The position numbers and the translations under genes are program-made. DNA of 64,000 nucleotides from Zobellia galactanivorans (GTDB taxonomy: Bacteria > Bacteroidota > Bacteroidia > Flavobacteriales > Flavobacteriaceae). Shown piece after piece: positions 8,449 through 19,491 of this stretch. The DNA lies in contig NC_015844.1 of the NCBI RefSeq assembly GCF_000973105.1, positions 1 to 64,000 of the forward strand. Reading direction: 5' to 3'. Each line of letters begins with the position of its first letter. Positions within the stretch are counted from its first letter, which is position 1. The notes beneath the pieces are model-generated. The model was given only the letters and a program-made list of their open reading frames with translations. It searched no databases and was not told the DNA's origin.

Positions 8449-9897
8449 ATGAAATCAAACGCCTCTTATGAAAAAGAATTGGCCTTTCAAGCGGACAGAA
8501 GAAAGGCTACTACGGAATTCATTAAACTTGTCAGCGACCTTTGGTATGACAAGACCATAGAAATCGTGCTTTTCAAAAACCAGGTCATCGACAAAAATGT
8601 GAGCGACATTATCAATTTGCACGAATACGCCGGGGAGTTTGTACAAAAACCGATCTCGATTTTCGACTCGACGGAAATCTTACGGGCCATAAACGACATT
8701 AAGCTCCCTCCTGCCAAACTTGATATCGGCAAATTGACCTACGAGTACCATTCCGACAACAATGATTTTGACGACATCAAAGCCTTTGTTTACAACAAGC
8801 TTAAAGATGCCGATGAAGCCATTCCCTTTAAACCCAAAGACATCGTGCTATATGGTTTTGGTAGGATAGGCCGAATTTTAGCCCGTGAACTGATGGCCAA
8901 AACAGGCCAAGGCAACCAACTACGACTTAGGGCCATTGTCACCCGCGACGCCCAAGACGAGGCTTTATTGGAAAAAAGGGCGAATTTGCTCCGTATCGAT
9001 TCGATCCATGGTAAATTTTCGGGCACCGTCGAAGTCGACGCCAAAAACAAGGCCCTTATCATCAATGGAACTACGGTATATATGATTAGGGCCGACCGTC
9101 CCGAATCAATAGACTATACGAAATACGGCATCAACAACGCCCTAATCATTGACAATACGGGAGCCTTCAGGAACAAGGAAGAACTTTCACGCCATTTAAA
9201 GGCCGAAGGGGTTTCCCAAGTATTGTTGACCGCACCGGGCAAGGAAGTCCCCAATATTGTACACGGTGTCAACCATAAAATGTACGACCCCGACGCGATA
9301 GATATTTTTTCCGCCGCATCGTGCACAACAAATGCCATCACCCCCATACTCAGCATCATAGAAGACAGCCTGGGCATCGTAAAAGGACACTTAGAGACCA
9401 TACATGCTTACACCAACGACCAAAACTTGGTCGACAATATGCACAAAAAGCACCGACGGGGCAGAGCCGCCGCATTGAATATGGTCATTACCGAAACAGG
9501 CGCCGGCCAAGCCGTGGCAAAGGCCCTACCCCAATTAAAGGGCAAATTAACCTCAAATGCCATACGTGTACCGGTACCCAATGGTTCCTTGGCCATATTG
9601 AACCTTGAGATCAAGAACAAGACCTCGGTTGAAGGCATCAACACCATTCTAAAAAAATACGCCCTTGAAGGCGATTTGGTAGAACAGATCAAGTACTCCC
9701 TGAGCAAAGAGCTGGTTTCATCGGATGTGGTCGGCACCAACGCCCCTTCGATCTACGACAGCAATGCCACCATTGTCAGTGCAAATGGAAAAAACATCAT
9801 ATTATATGTGTGGTACGATAACGAGTACGGATACTCACATCAAGTGATTCGCTTGGCCAAATATATAGCCAAGGTCAGACGCTACACCTATTATTGA
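8449..9897 (+). CDS. Glyceraldehyde-3-phosphate dehydrogenase, long form
   Basis: A 482-residue GAPDH with an N-terminal extension of about 125 residues before the Rossmann domain. The nucleotide-binding loop is GFGRIGR at 136-142. The catalytic cysteine is C292 in SCTTNAITP. The C-terminal helix WYDNEYGYSHQV is typical of GAPDH. The extension has no recognisable domain but is characteristic of a long GAPDH subfamily common in Bacteroidota, which usually coexists with a standard GapA of about 335 residues. Direction (glycolytic or gluconeogenic) and NAD/NADP preference cannot be read here. It is monocistronic. Confidence 0.93.
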   Translation: MKSNASYEKELAFQADRRKATTEFIKLVSDLWYDKTIEIVLFKNQVIDKNVSDIINLHEYAGEFVQKPISIFDSTEILRAINDIKLPPAKLDIGKLTYEYHSDNNDFDDIKAFVYNKLKDADEAIPFKPKDIVLYGFGRIGRILARELMAKTGQGNQLRLRAIVTRDAQDEALLEKRANLLRIDSIHGKFSGTVEVDAKNKALIINGTTVYMIRADRPESIDYTKYGINNALIIDNTGAFRNKEELSRHLKAEGVSQVLLTAPGKEVPNIVHGVNHKMYDPDAIDIFSAASCTTNAITPILSIIEDSLGIVKGHLETIHAYTNDQNLVDNMHKKHRRGRAAALNMVITETGAGQAVAKALPQLKGKLTSNAIRVPVPNGSLAILNLEIKNKTSVEGINTILKKYALEGDLVEQIKYSLSKELVSSDVVGTNAPSIYDSNATIVSANGKNIILYVWYDNEYGYSHQVIRLAKYIAKVRRYTYY

Positions 9898-10046
9898 TTT
9901 TTAAACAGTTACAGGGATATCGTTTTACCCAATTATTGGGGTATTTCTCAATGAATACCAACCTTATCCTTGATTTTTTTTATTAATTGATATTATTGGA
10001 TTACTTTAGTCGCCTCTAAATCATTAATTCAAAGATTCACTTCAAC

Positions 10047-10673
10047 ATGAAAGGTTTTAGAATACTTTTACTTATTACCGCTTTAATGGCGTTCAACCTA
10101 CAATTCGCCCAAGAAGAAGAAACTGGGGCGCAAGATGAGCTATCGCTTGAAAAAGGGCCCATAGACAGTCAGTTTGAATATATATTCACAAAATCGGGCA
10201 ATTATAGGGCCGACGGAAAAAAATACGAAGTCGTTCGTACTATTTCCTTAGACAAACTACGTCAAAACGTGTTGGATACCCTTAGTGGCTACAATAAACG
10301 GGCCGCTGAATTAAAAGCTACCATTGCAGGGCACGAATCTACTATCGGTTCACTTAACAAGAAATTGGAAGAGACCACCAATAACCTTGCAGCGGTAACC
10401 GAAGAAAAAGACAGTATGTCGTTTTTAGGCATTATGGTATCAAAAAGTACTTATAACGGTATTCTTTGGACCGTTATCGCTTCACTTTTGGCCTTGTTGC
10501 TTTTCTTTATCTACAAGTTCAGGAACAGCAACTACCTAACCCAAGAAGCCAAGACCAATCTGGCCGAGCTGGAAACGGAATACGAAGATCACAGACGTCG
10601 TGCTCTCGAAAGAGAACAAAAGATAAGCAGGCAACTGCAAGACGAAATCAATAAGTACAAAAAACAGAAATAA
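10047..10673 (+). CDS. Exported/membrane coiled-coil protein of unknown function
   Basis: A 208-residue protein with a signal peptide (about 1-21, ending LQFAQ), a short extracytoplasmic part, a coiled coil (about 85-125), one transmembrane helix (about 140-158, ILWTVIASLLALLLFFIY) and a charged C-terminal coiled coil of about 50 residues. With the signal cleaved, the topology would put the C-terminal coil in the cytoplasm. No enzyme motif is present. Relatives next to trmD in Flavobacteriia are sometimes labelled tRNA methyltransferase, which the sequence does not support. It has its own terminator and lies 267 bases upstream of trmD. Confidence 0.8.
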   Translation: MKGFRILLLITALMAFNLQFAQEEETGAQDELSLEKGPIDSQFEYIFTKSGNYRADGKKYEVVRTISLDKLRQNVLDTLSGYNKRAAELKATIAGHESTIGSLNKKLEETTNNLAAVTEEKDSMSFLGIMVSKSTYNGILWTVIASLLALLLFFIYKFRNSNYLTQEAKTNLAELETEYEDHRRRALEREQKISRQLQDEINKYKKQK

Positions 10674-10703
10674 AAAAAAGCTCCTCACGGAGCTTTTTTT
10701 TTT
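10673..10703 (+). terminator. Terminator after coiled-coil membrane protein
   Basis: Stem AGCTCC / GGAGCT (10679-10684 / 10689-10694), loop TCAC, extended by A and T tracts on both sides. It overlaps the stop codon region. Confidence 0.9.
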
Positions 10704-10906
10704 GGGGAATAAGCCAAGTGATTTTCGCCGGCGCACTTCCAACTATCCCATCAAGGAGAAGGCCCTTTTTCCGTGGGAAGCCCTATTGAGCCTCCCCTCC
10801 TTTCGCTACAAAAGGCACCAAGCATTAAGCTTGGGGAATCGCCCAAGTCAATCCGTACAAAAATGACATAGGGTGTTTTGGATAAAAAAATTCGCCCTCT
10901 TTTCAC

Positions 10907-10914
10907 TACTTTTG
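10907..10914 (+). promoter_or_regulatory. trmD promoter, -7 element
   Basis: TACTTTTG is a perfect TANNTTTG match 26 bases before the trmD ATG. No good TTTG is found at the expected 19-base spacing, so the assignment rests on the -7 element alone. Confidence 0.4.
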
Positions 10915-10940
10915 CCCACTAATTCATTTCAAAAATCAAA

Positions 10941-11615
10941 ATGCGCATAGACATCATAACCGTTTTACCAGAATTGCTCGAAAGTCCCTTTGGCGCATCT
11001 ATTATGAAACGGGCCGTTGAAAAAGGCCTAGTGGAAGTGCATATGCACAATTTAAGGGACTATACCGACAAGAGTTATAATCAGGTAGATGATTATCAAT
11101 TTGGAGGTGGAGCAGGTATGGTACTCATGATCGAACCTATAGACAAGTGCATTTCCCAACTGAAATCGGAAAGAGATTATGACGAGGTCATTTATATGAC
11201 TCCTGATGGGGAGACCTTGAACCAGCGTATGGCCAACGGATTATCGCTATTGAACAACGTAATCATTTTATGTGGCCATTATAAAGGTGTTGATCAAAGG
11301 GTGCGCGATGCTTTTATCACTCGGGAAATATCGATAGGAGATTACGTTCTTTCAGGAGGCGAATTGGGGGCCGCCATACTTTGTGATGCGGTCATTCGGT
11401 TAATTCCCGGCGTACTCAACAACGAAACCTCTGCCCTAACCGACACCTTTCAAGACGACCTTCTAGCGCCACCGGTTTACACCAGACCATCGGAATACAA
11501 AGGAATGAAAGTACCCGATATCCTACTGAGCGGCAACTTTCCCAAAATAGAAAAATGGCGCGAAGACCAAGCCCAGAAAAGAACGGAGAAACTACGCCCC
11601 GATTTGCTGAAATAA
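10941..11615 (+). CDS. trmD: tRNA (guanine-N1)-methyltransferase TrmD
   Basis: TrmD methylates G37 of tRNAs with a G36G37 pair, preventing +1 frameshifts. The 224-residue protein has the SPOUT trefoil-knot elements: [17 protein letters not shown] at the start, the [11 protein letters not shown] segment, [12 protein letters not shown], and the knot loop [16 protein letters not shown]. The C-terminal RP(S/T)[23 protein letters not shown] is diagnostic. rplS follows 139 bases downstream and has its own promoter, preserving the widespread trmD-rplS order. Confidence 0.97.
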   Translation: MRIDIITVLPELLESPFGASIMKRAVEKGLVEVHMHNLRDYTDKSYNQVDDYQFGGGAGMVLMIEPIDKCISQLKSERDYDEVIYMTPDGETLNQRMANGLSLLNNVIILCGHYKGVDQRVRDAFITREISIGDYVLSGGELGAAILCDAVIRLIPGVLNNETSALTDTFQDDLLAPPVYTRPSEYKGMKVPDILLSGNFPKIEKWREDQAQKRTEKLRPDLLK

Positions 11616-11654
11616 GGCCATTTTGCCCTATACCACAAAAAATCAGTAAAATAT

Positions 11655-11685
11655 ATTGCAAATTCTAATTTATAGACTATTTTTG
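11655..11685 (+). promoter_or_regulatory. rplS promoter
   Basis: A -33 like element ATTG/TTGC near 11655-11658 and a perfect -7 element TATTTTTG at 11678-11685, about 19-20 bases apart, matching the Bacteroidota sigma-A architecture. A leader of about 60 bases precedes rplS. Confidence 0.6.
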
Positions 11686-11754
11686 CACCCTGTTAAATCA
11701 ACCTCTGACGAAAATCGTGAATGTTGACCATAACATAATCATTAAAACCATATC

Positions 11755-12105
11755 ATGGAAGCATTATTAAAATTCGTAGAAGACGAGTTTGTTCCAAAAA
11801 AAGAATTTCCTGAATTTTCAGCTGGTGATACCATTACGGTATACTACGAAATCAAGGAAGGTGAAAAAACACGTACGCAGTTTTTTAGAGGCGTCGTAAT
11901 CCAAAGAAGAGGTTCTGGTTCTACCGAAACCTTTACCATCCGTAAAATGTCAGGTACTATAGGTGTTGAGCGTATCTTCCCTATCAACATGCCGGCCTTA
12001 CAAAAAATCGAAGTGAACAAAAGAGGTAAAGTACGTAGAGCTCGTATCTTCTACTTTAGAGGCCTTACCGGTAAAAAAGCACGTATCAAAGAGATTCGTT
12101 CTTAA
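11755..12105 (+). CDS. rplS: 50S ribosomal protein L19
   Basis: A 116-residue ribosomal protein at the 30S/50S interface. Characteristic segments are FSAGDTITVYYEIKEGEKTR, QFFRGVVIQRRGSGSTETFTI and RIFPINMPALQKIEV near the middle. Length is normal for the family. It has its own promoter in the trmD-rplS gap and a strong terminator 19 bases downstream. Confidence 0.98.
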   Translation: MEALLKFVEDEFVPKKEFPEFSAGDTITVYYEIKEGEKTRTQFFRGVVIQRRGSGSTETFTIRKMSGTIGVERIFPINMPALQKIEVNKRGKVRRARIFYFRGLTGKKARIKEIRS

Positions 12106-12124
12106 ACCGAAAAACATATGTTTT

Positions 12125-12153
12125 AAGAATCCCGCAATAGCGGGATTCTTTTG
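12125..12153 (+). terminator. rplS terminator
   Basis: Perfect 11-bp stem AAGAATCCCGC / GCGGGATTCTT with loop AATA, followed by TTGTT. Confidence 0.92.
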
Positions 12154-12634
12154 TTATAAACAATTGTTAATAGCCCCGGTTCATAACATGTTGATTTTAA
12201 ATATGTTAAATATTTAGGCCAGAGCAATCTTTTTTACTAAATTTATAGAACAATAACAAAACAGCTCTGTCGAATGAGAGGTTTTAAAATTGTTATAGAG
12301 TTAGCGTTCTTTATATTGTTGTTTAGGTTTTGTGAATATTTGAACATTCGATCGGCGTAGACCGAAAGACGTTCAATAAGCAAAACGAGCATATCTTCAA
12401 AGGGCTGTCGCCTTTTGACCACGGATAATGTGATCGTAATAATCCAGAAGGGAAGACACTGATCCAAACTTAGGATGCCATGCGAGTAAATAACAAGAAG
12501 GGTGTTTCAATTGTAGCTTGGTCGCAAACCGTAGTACAATTAGACCCCAAACGTTGAAATTGTGAAGCGAACGCAATCAATGGTTGCCGATCTGTCGAAA
12601 GAACAGGGAAGAAAGTTTGCAATACCAATTTCTA

Positions 12635-12680
12635 AAAAGCCATGTCAATGTACACGTACAATGATATGGCTTTTGTTTTG
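12635..12680 (+). terminator. Second terminator-like hairpin downstream of rplS
   Basis: Stem AAAAGCCAT (12635-12643) / ATGGCTTTT (12666-12674) closes an inner hairpin TGTAC-AC-GTACA; a T-rich tract follows. No reading frame ends just upstream of it. Confidence 0.6.
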
Positions 12681-12757
12681 TCCTTTTATTACATAATTCT
12701 TAATCTTTTTGTTAAAATACAATTAAGAGAGGCCCATACCACAACAAGCCCCTATCT

Positions 12758-12791
12758 TTTGCTCGCAAGATTACATAAAATCGTATATTTG
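12758..12791 (+). promoter_or_regulatory. icd promoter
   Basis: TTTG at 12758-12761 and a perfect -7 element TATATTTG at 12784-12791, 22 bases apart, 28 bases before the icd ATG. Confidence 0.6.
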
Positions 12792-12807
12792 CTCCGCTTT
12801 AAATTAA

Positions 12808-15039
<2,232 letters not shown>

Positions 15040-15061
15040 TTTCAATAGCATAACAACTAAC

Positions 15062-15096
15062 AAAGGCCCCTACGTTAATAGGGGCCTTTTCTTTTT
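15062..15096 (+). terminator. icd terminator
   Basis: Stem AAAGGCCCC / GGGGCCTTT with a 10-base loop, followed by TCTTTTT. Confidence 0.9.
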
Positions 15097-15162
15097 AAAA
15101 TACTGTTAACATTTTCCTTACAGCTATTTTTCTGGTTACATTTATCAAAAATTGTGCTTTAA

Positions 15163-17562
15163 ATGCTCCCATTCAACAAAGTCGTTTTCTCGGTTTTATT
15201 ACTTTTTTCCTTTTCAACCTTCGCCCAACAGCGATACACCTTAAGCGGAACCATTTCGGAAGCTTCCAGTAACGAAACCCTCATCGGGGTTACCGTAGTT
15301 TTTCCCGAACTCCAGACCGGTGTCACTACCAATGAATATGGTTTTTATTCCATTACATTGCCCGAAGGTAAATACAAGTTACAAGTAAGCTATCTGGGCT
15401 TTCAGGATATAGTGGAGACCATTACCCTGGACAGTGACCGCAAAATGAACTTTTCCTTAGAGGAAAGCGCCGAACAACTGCAAGAGGTAATCGTTACCGA
15501 AGATGTCGAAAAAATGGATATTCGCAAACCCCAGATGAGCGTAAACTCATTATCGGTAGGTACCATAAAAAAGATTCCCGTCATCTTGGGCGAAGCCGAT
15601 GTCATTAAATCCATTCTACTGCTTCCGGGCGTCACCAATGCCGGTGAAGGGGCCTCAGGCTTTAATGTCCGTGGCGGTGCCGTTGACCAGAACTTAATTT
15701 TGTTGGACGAGGCCACCATCTTTAACTCATCGCATTTATTCGGGTTCTTCTCCGTCTTTAATCCCGATGCCATAAAAGACATCAAGCTTTACAAAGGGGG
15801 AATCCCCGCGCGTTACGGAGGAAGGCTTTCTTCCGTTCTTGACATTTTCCAAAAAGAAGGCAACAGTAAAAAAATAAAAGTCAACGGAGGCATAGGCGCC
15901 GTGGCAAGCCGCTTATTGGTAGAAGGCCCTATCGTAAAGGACAAGGCCGCCTTTCTCGTAGGAGGTCGGGCTTCATACGCCCACCTTTTCCTCCCGCTTT
16001 TTGACGTAGACAATTCGGCCTACTTCTACGACCTGAACACCAAACTGAGTTACAACATCAACGACAACAACAGTATCTTCCTTTCGGGTTATTTTGGTCG
16101 CGATGTGTTCGGCATTAGCGATAGCTTTGTAAATACTTATGGAAACGCCGTGGGGAATTTCAGATGGAACCACTTGTTTTCCGACAAACTATTCTCTAAC
16201 CTTTCATTGATCTATTCTAACTATTACTACGGGCTAAAGCTCGATTTTGTCGGGTTCGATTGGAATTCAGGTATAGAAAATTTCAATATTAAATACGATT
16301 TGAAACATTATGTCAACGACAAATTTCAAGTCAATTACGGAATCAACAATATTTATTACCGCTTTAACCCCGGAAAAATACAGCCTAGCAATGCCGATTC
16401 GGGTATTGTAGAAGAACAGCTTACCCAAAAATACGCCAACGAGTTTGCCGCTTACATCGATATTGAGCATGACCTTACCAAAAACCTAAGCCTAAACTAC
16501 GGTTTACGGTTCAGTAATTTTGTCCGTTTGGGCCAAGATGAAGTCAACGTATACTTTAATGATAATCCCGTCAATTTTGACCCGGTTTTAAACGTGTACC
16601 AAGAAGCTCGGCCTATTGATAGTTACAGTGTTGAAAAAAGTGGCAGCCTAGCTACCTTCAATAACTTCGAACCCCGTATTTCACTAGCCTATACCCTTAA
16701 CAACAACAGCTCTTTCAAGGCGAGCTACACCCGCCTTGCCCAATACCTACACCTTCTTTCAAATACCAGCTCCCCTACTCCCTTGGATGTATGGACACCT
16801 AGCGGACCATTTATAAAACCCCAGCTTTTGGATCAATATGCCGTAGGCTATTTTAAAAATTTAAAGGAAGGTGACTATTCCGTAGAAACGGAACTGTTTT
16901 ATAAGGATATACAAAATCGAATCGATTATATCGACGGGGCCAATTTAATTGCCAACGATGCCATTGAGCAAGTTATTCTTAACGGGGAAGCAAGGGCCTA
17001 TGGTTTGGAGTTTTTGTTCCGAAAGAACGAAGGCAGGTTTCAGGGCTGGCTCGCCTATACCCTATCGAAATCGGAACAAAGAACCCCTGGAAGGACGGTT
17101 CAATTGCCCGACGGCACTTCCTTTACCGAATCGGGCATCAATTCCGGGGCCTGGTACAACACCCCGTATGACAAAACCCACGACATATCGGTCTATGCCA
17201 GTTACGACCTGAATGACAAATGGAACTTCAATACCAATTTTGTATTTCAGACCGGGCAACCTACCAACTACCCCATCGGCCAATTTAGCTTTCAAGGGTT
17301 GACCATACCTTACTATGGCCCAAGGAACGAAGAACGATTGCCCTCCTACAACCGTATGGACGTTTCCGCTACCCTTACCCCACGAAAAAACAAGAATCGA
17401 AAGTGGCAGGGCGAATGGGTGTTCAGCATTTACAACGTGTACAACCGAAGAAATGCAGCCTCCATAAGCTTTAGCCGTAACCAAGATACCGGCGTCAATG
17501 AAGCCGTACGTACCTCTATCTTTGGTGTAGTGCCCGCCGTAACCTATAATTTCAAATTTTAG
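15163..17562 (+). CDS. TonB-dependent receptor with carboxypeptidase-regulatory-like domain
   Basis: A 799-residue outer-membrane receptor for an unknown ligand. In order: signal peptide (1-21, ending TFAQ), CarboxypepD_reg-like beta domain (about 23-105), a plug with VNSLSVGTIKKIPVILGEADVIKSI and the FNVRGGAVDQNLILLDEATIFN stretch, then a beta barrel ending in an aromatic residue (TYNFKF). The DUF4249 lipoprotein gene begins 3 bases after its stop. This receptor plus DUF4249 pair is recurrent in Bacteroidota; its substrate is generally unknown. Confidence 0.93.
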   Translation: MLPFNKVVFSVLLLFSFSTFAQQRYTLSGTISEASSNETLIGVTVVFPELQTGVTTNEYGFYSITLPEGKYKLQVSYLGFQDIVETITLDSDRKMNFSLEESAEQLQEVIVTEDVEKMDIRKPQMSVNSLSVGTIKKIPVILGEADVIKSILLLPGVTNAGEGASGFNVRGGAVDQNLILLDEATIFNSSHLFGFFSVFNPDAIKDIKLYKGGIPARYGGRLSSVLDIFQKEGNSKKIKVNGGIGAVASRLLVEGPIVKDKAAFLVGGRASYAHLFLPLFDVDNSAYFYDLNTKLSYNINDNNSIFLSGYFGRDVFGISDSFVNTYGNAVGNFRWNHLFSDKLFSNLSLIYSNYYYGLKLDFVGFDWNSGIENFNIKYDLKHYVNDKFQVNYGINNIYYRFNPGKIQPSNADSGIVEEQLTQKYANEFAAYIDIEHDLTKNLSLNYGLRFSNFVRLGQDEVNVYFNDNPVNFDPVLNVYQEARPIDSYSVEKSGSLATFNNFEPRISLAYTLNNNSSFKASYTRLAQYLHLLSNTSSPTPLDVWTPSGPFIKPQLLDQYAVGYFKNLKEGDYSVETELFYKDIQNRIDYIDGANLIANDAIEQVILNGEARAYGLEFLFRKNEGRFQGWLAYTLSKSEQRTPGRTVQLPDGTSFTESGINSGAWYNTPYDKTHDISVYASYDLNDKWNFNTNFVFQTGQPTNYPIGQFSFQGLTIPYYGPRNEERLPSYNRMDVSATLTPRKNKNRKWQGEWVFSIYNVYNRRNAASISFSRNQDTGVNEAVRTSIFGVVPAVTYNFKF

Positions 17563-17565
17563 TCC

Positions 17566-18423
17566 ATGAAAAAACTGATCTATATACTTTGTATGCTTCC
17601 TTTTTTCACGGCCTGTGAAGATGTGGTCGAAATAGATGTCCCCACCGACAAACCCCGGTTGAGTGTCGACGCCCTAATGCGTATCAATACTACAGAAGCC
17701 TCTACCTCCTATACGGCCGAAGTAAGGGTAAGTGCCTCCAGTAACTTTTTTGAATCTATAGAACCCGTAGAACTCGACCTGATCAGCCTTACCAATGTAG
17801 AGACCCGAGAAACCATAAATCTTTTTAATACGTACAACGGTAGCGGTATTTACCAAGGTGATACCACTATTGATTTTATGACCTCGGGCGAACTTATCCT
17901 TTATATGGAATACCAAGGCGAACAATATGCAGCACGCACCACCTATGTCCCAACAGTACCCATAGACAAGCTCGTACAAGGTGACGCTACGCTTTTTTCA
18001 GGAGACGAGACCGAAATTATCGTAGCTTTTAAAGACCAGCCCGATCGTACCGATTTTTATCTGTTCGACTTTGATTTCAACGAATACCTGGTCACCGAAG
18101 ACACTTTTTACCCTGGCCGTACCTTTGAATTCTCTTATTTTTATGATGACAATGTAACCGACGGCATGAATATAGAGGTCAGTATTATGGGTGTGGATCA
18201 GTCGTTCTATAATTATATGAACCAATTGATCGTTCAATCGGGCGGTGACCAAGGTCCCTTTCAAACACCATCGGCCACGGTTCGCGGCAATATCGTGAAC
18301 GTCACGGGAATTGAAGACCTTTCGGAACTAGACGACCTTGCCTCAATTGTTGACCAAGACAATTTTGCACTGGGATACTTCGCCGTATGCCAGACCTTTA
18401 CCAATACCATTGCAGTTGAATAA
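17566..18423 (+). CDS. DUF4249 family lipoprotein
   Basis: A 285-residue lipoprotein with a type II signal peptide and lipobox ending at the Cys of PFFTACED. The mature region matches DUF4249 as I know it (VDVPTDKPRLSVDAL-type start, then beta-rich Ig-like segments). It is probably surface exposed or periplasmic and acts with the TonB receptor immediately upstream, with which it is certainly cotranscribed (3-base gap). The role as a ligand-binding partner is inference. Confidence 0.88.
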   Translation: MKKLIYILCMLPFFTACEDVVEIDVPTDKPRLSVDALMRINTTEASTSYTAEVRVSASSNFFESIEPVELDLISLTNVETRETINLFNTYNGSGIYQGDTTIDFMTSGELILYMEYQGEQYAARTTYVPTVPIDKLVQGDATLFSGDETEIIVAFKDQPDRTDFYLFDFDFNEYLVTEDTFYPGRTFEFSYFYDDNVTDGMNIEVSIMGVDQSFYNYMNQLIVQSGGDQGPFQTPSATVRGNIVNVTGIEDLSELDDLASIVDQDNFALGYFAVCQTFTNTIAVE

Positions 18424-18458
18424 AATAGTTTACAGAACCTAAAGAAGCCCCCCTACAC

Positions 18459-18701
18459 ATGTCTCAAAAGAGAACGGACAAAGAATTACTCGTAAAGGGT
18501 ATTAAACACATCGCCTACACCATTGCTTTGATGTTTCTGGCCCCCGGTGTTATTTACCAAGCCTTTAAAAACCAAGGACACCCTTTGTACTGGCCTGTTC
18601 TTATATTAGGGTTTATTTTTGCAATTGCCGCTATAGTCATGGCTTTTTACAGCCTCAAACTTATTATGGAATCGCTTTTCGGGAAGAAAACAAAAAAATG
18701 A
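18459..18701 (+). CDS. Small membrane protein, DUF6095-like
   Basis: An 80-residue protein with a basic N-terminus and two predicted transmembrane helices (about 17-33 and 43-66) with the loop FKNQGHPLYWPVL between them. This agrees with the flavobacterial DUF6095 family as I recall it. Function unknown. It follows the DUF4249 gene by 35 bases and is convergent with the DUF4294 gene, whose stop lies 4 bases away. Confidence 0.8.
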   Translation: MSQKRTDKELLVKGIKHIAYTIALMFLAPGVIYQAFKNQGHPLYWPVLILGFIFAIAAIVMAFYSLKLIMESLFGKKTKK

Positions 18702-18705
18702 GCAT

Positions 18706-19389
18706 CTAATGCTTATTACCTACTTTGCCCCATTTATTGCTCAACTGGGCGTAGTCATAGTCCAGTACCGATTCTTGGCGTTCAAGCCTAAAATCGGAAA
18801 AGGCACGCTGCAGGATATCCTCTATCAAGTAATCTTCATGTACCTTATCGGGCTGAAACCTTTCCTTTAGGCTTATACTGAACATACTAGCGGTAGTGTT
18901 GTACCAAAATGCGCGCCAACCGCTTCTCAGCTCCTTGACCAGATCGAATGCCGTTTCCCCGGTTTGGCGGTATATCAATTTTACCAAAATTTGACCTTCG
19001 GTTCGGGTGAGTTTTTTTAGTTCTTCAGAAAACTCCTCTTCAATAAACTTCTGCACCTCTTTGGTGTACCTCTTCTGATGTCTCTTTTTTTTGATTTTGG
19101 TGATACTATCGGTAAGTTCAACCAAACGTTCGGCGGCCAATTTAGCGTACGGATATACTTTTATGGTTTTTCTCCGCAATATATAATACCGTAGTTTATC
19201 TTGATAAGAAGAGAATTTTAGTTTTCCGAACAGATATACTTCATCAAGATCGATGGAATTCCGAAAAATAGAGTCACCTTCCAGTATAATCATCTTTTCG
19301 GTAACCGAGTCCAATGGCTGTTCTTCCACTTGGGCATACCCCAAAAAAAAGAGGTTGATCAAAAATAAAGTTAGAATCGTATTTTTCAT
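18706..19389 (-). CDS. DUF4294 family exported protein
   Basis: A 227-residue exported protein with an N-terminal signal peptide (1-19, ending LGYAQ). The mature part is rich in Lys, Arg and Glu and helical; the block RYYILRRKTIKVYPYAKLAAERL followed by RTEGQILVKLIYRQTGETAFDLVKELRSGWRAFWYN-type segments marks DUF4294. No catalytic motif is apparent. It is divergent from the M42 peptidase gene, a common flavobacterial neighbour. Function unknown. Confidence 0.85.
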   Translation of the reverse strand: MKNTILTLFLINLFFLGYAQVEEQPLDSVTEKMIILEGDSIFRNSIDLDEVYLFGKLKFSSYQDKLRYYILRRKTIKVYPYAKLAAERLVELTDSITKIKKKRHQKRYTKEVQKFIEEEFSEELKKLTRTEGQILVKLIYRQTGETAFDLVKELRSGWRAFWYNTTASMFSISLKERFQPDKVHEDYLIEDILQRAFSDFRLERQESVLDYDYAQLSNKWGKVGNKH

Positions 19390-19491
19390 GGCACGCTATA
19401 AACAAAAGCCCTACAAAATTAACGATAATTAAGACCGCTTATTATTAATTAAAAGTGAATATTAGTAAATTCGTATTTAAATATAAACTTA

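Noticed and set aside
9926-9942. Palindrome CCCAAT-T-ATTGGG between GAPDH and the coiled-coil gene
   Set aside because: Short, single copy and without a T tract at the right place; could be operator or weak terminator but not supportable.
10740-10900. Hairpin CCAAGC/GCTTGG in the trmD upstream region as a regulatory RNA
   Set aside because: Isolated short stem lying before the predicted trmD transcript start; no further support.
12243-12467. A 74-codon minus-strand reading frame in the rplS-icd gap
   Set aside because: No signal, domain or codon pattern I recognise; it overlaps the stem-loops and has no promoter.
12340-12680. RNase P RNA or tmRNA in the rplS-icd gap
   Set aside because: Conserved cores such as GAGGAAAGTCC or a tRNA-like 3' end with TTCGA are absent.
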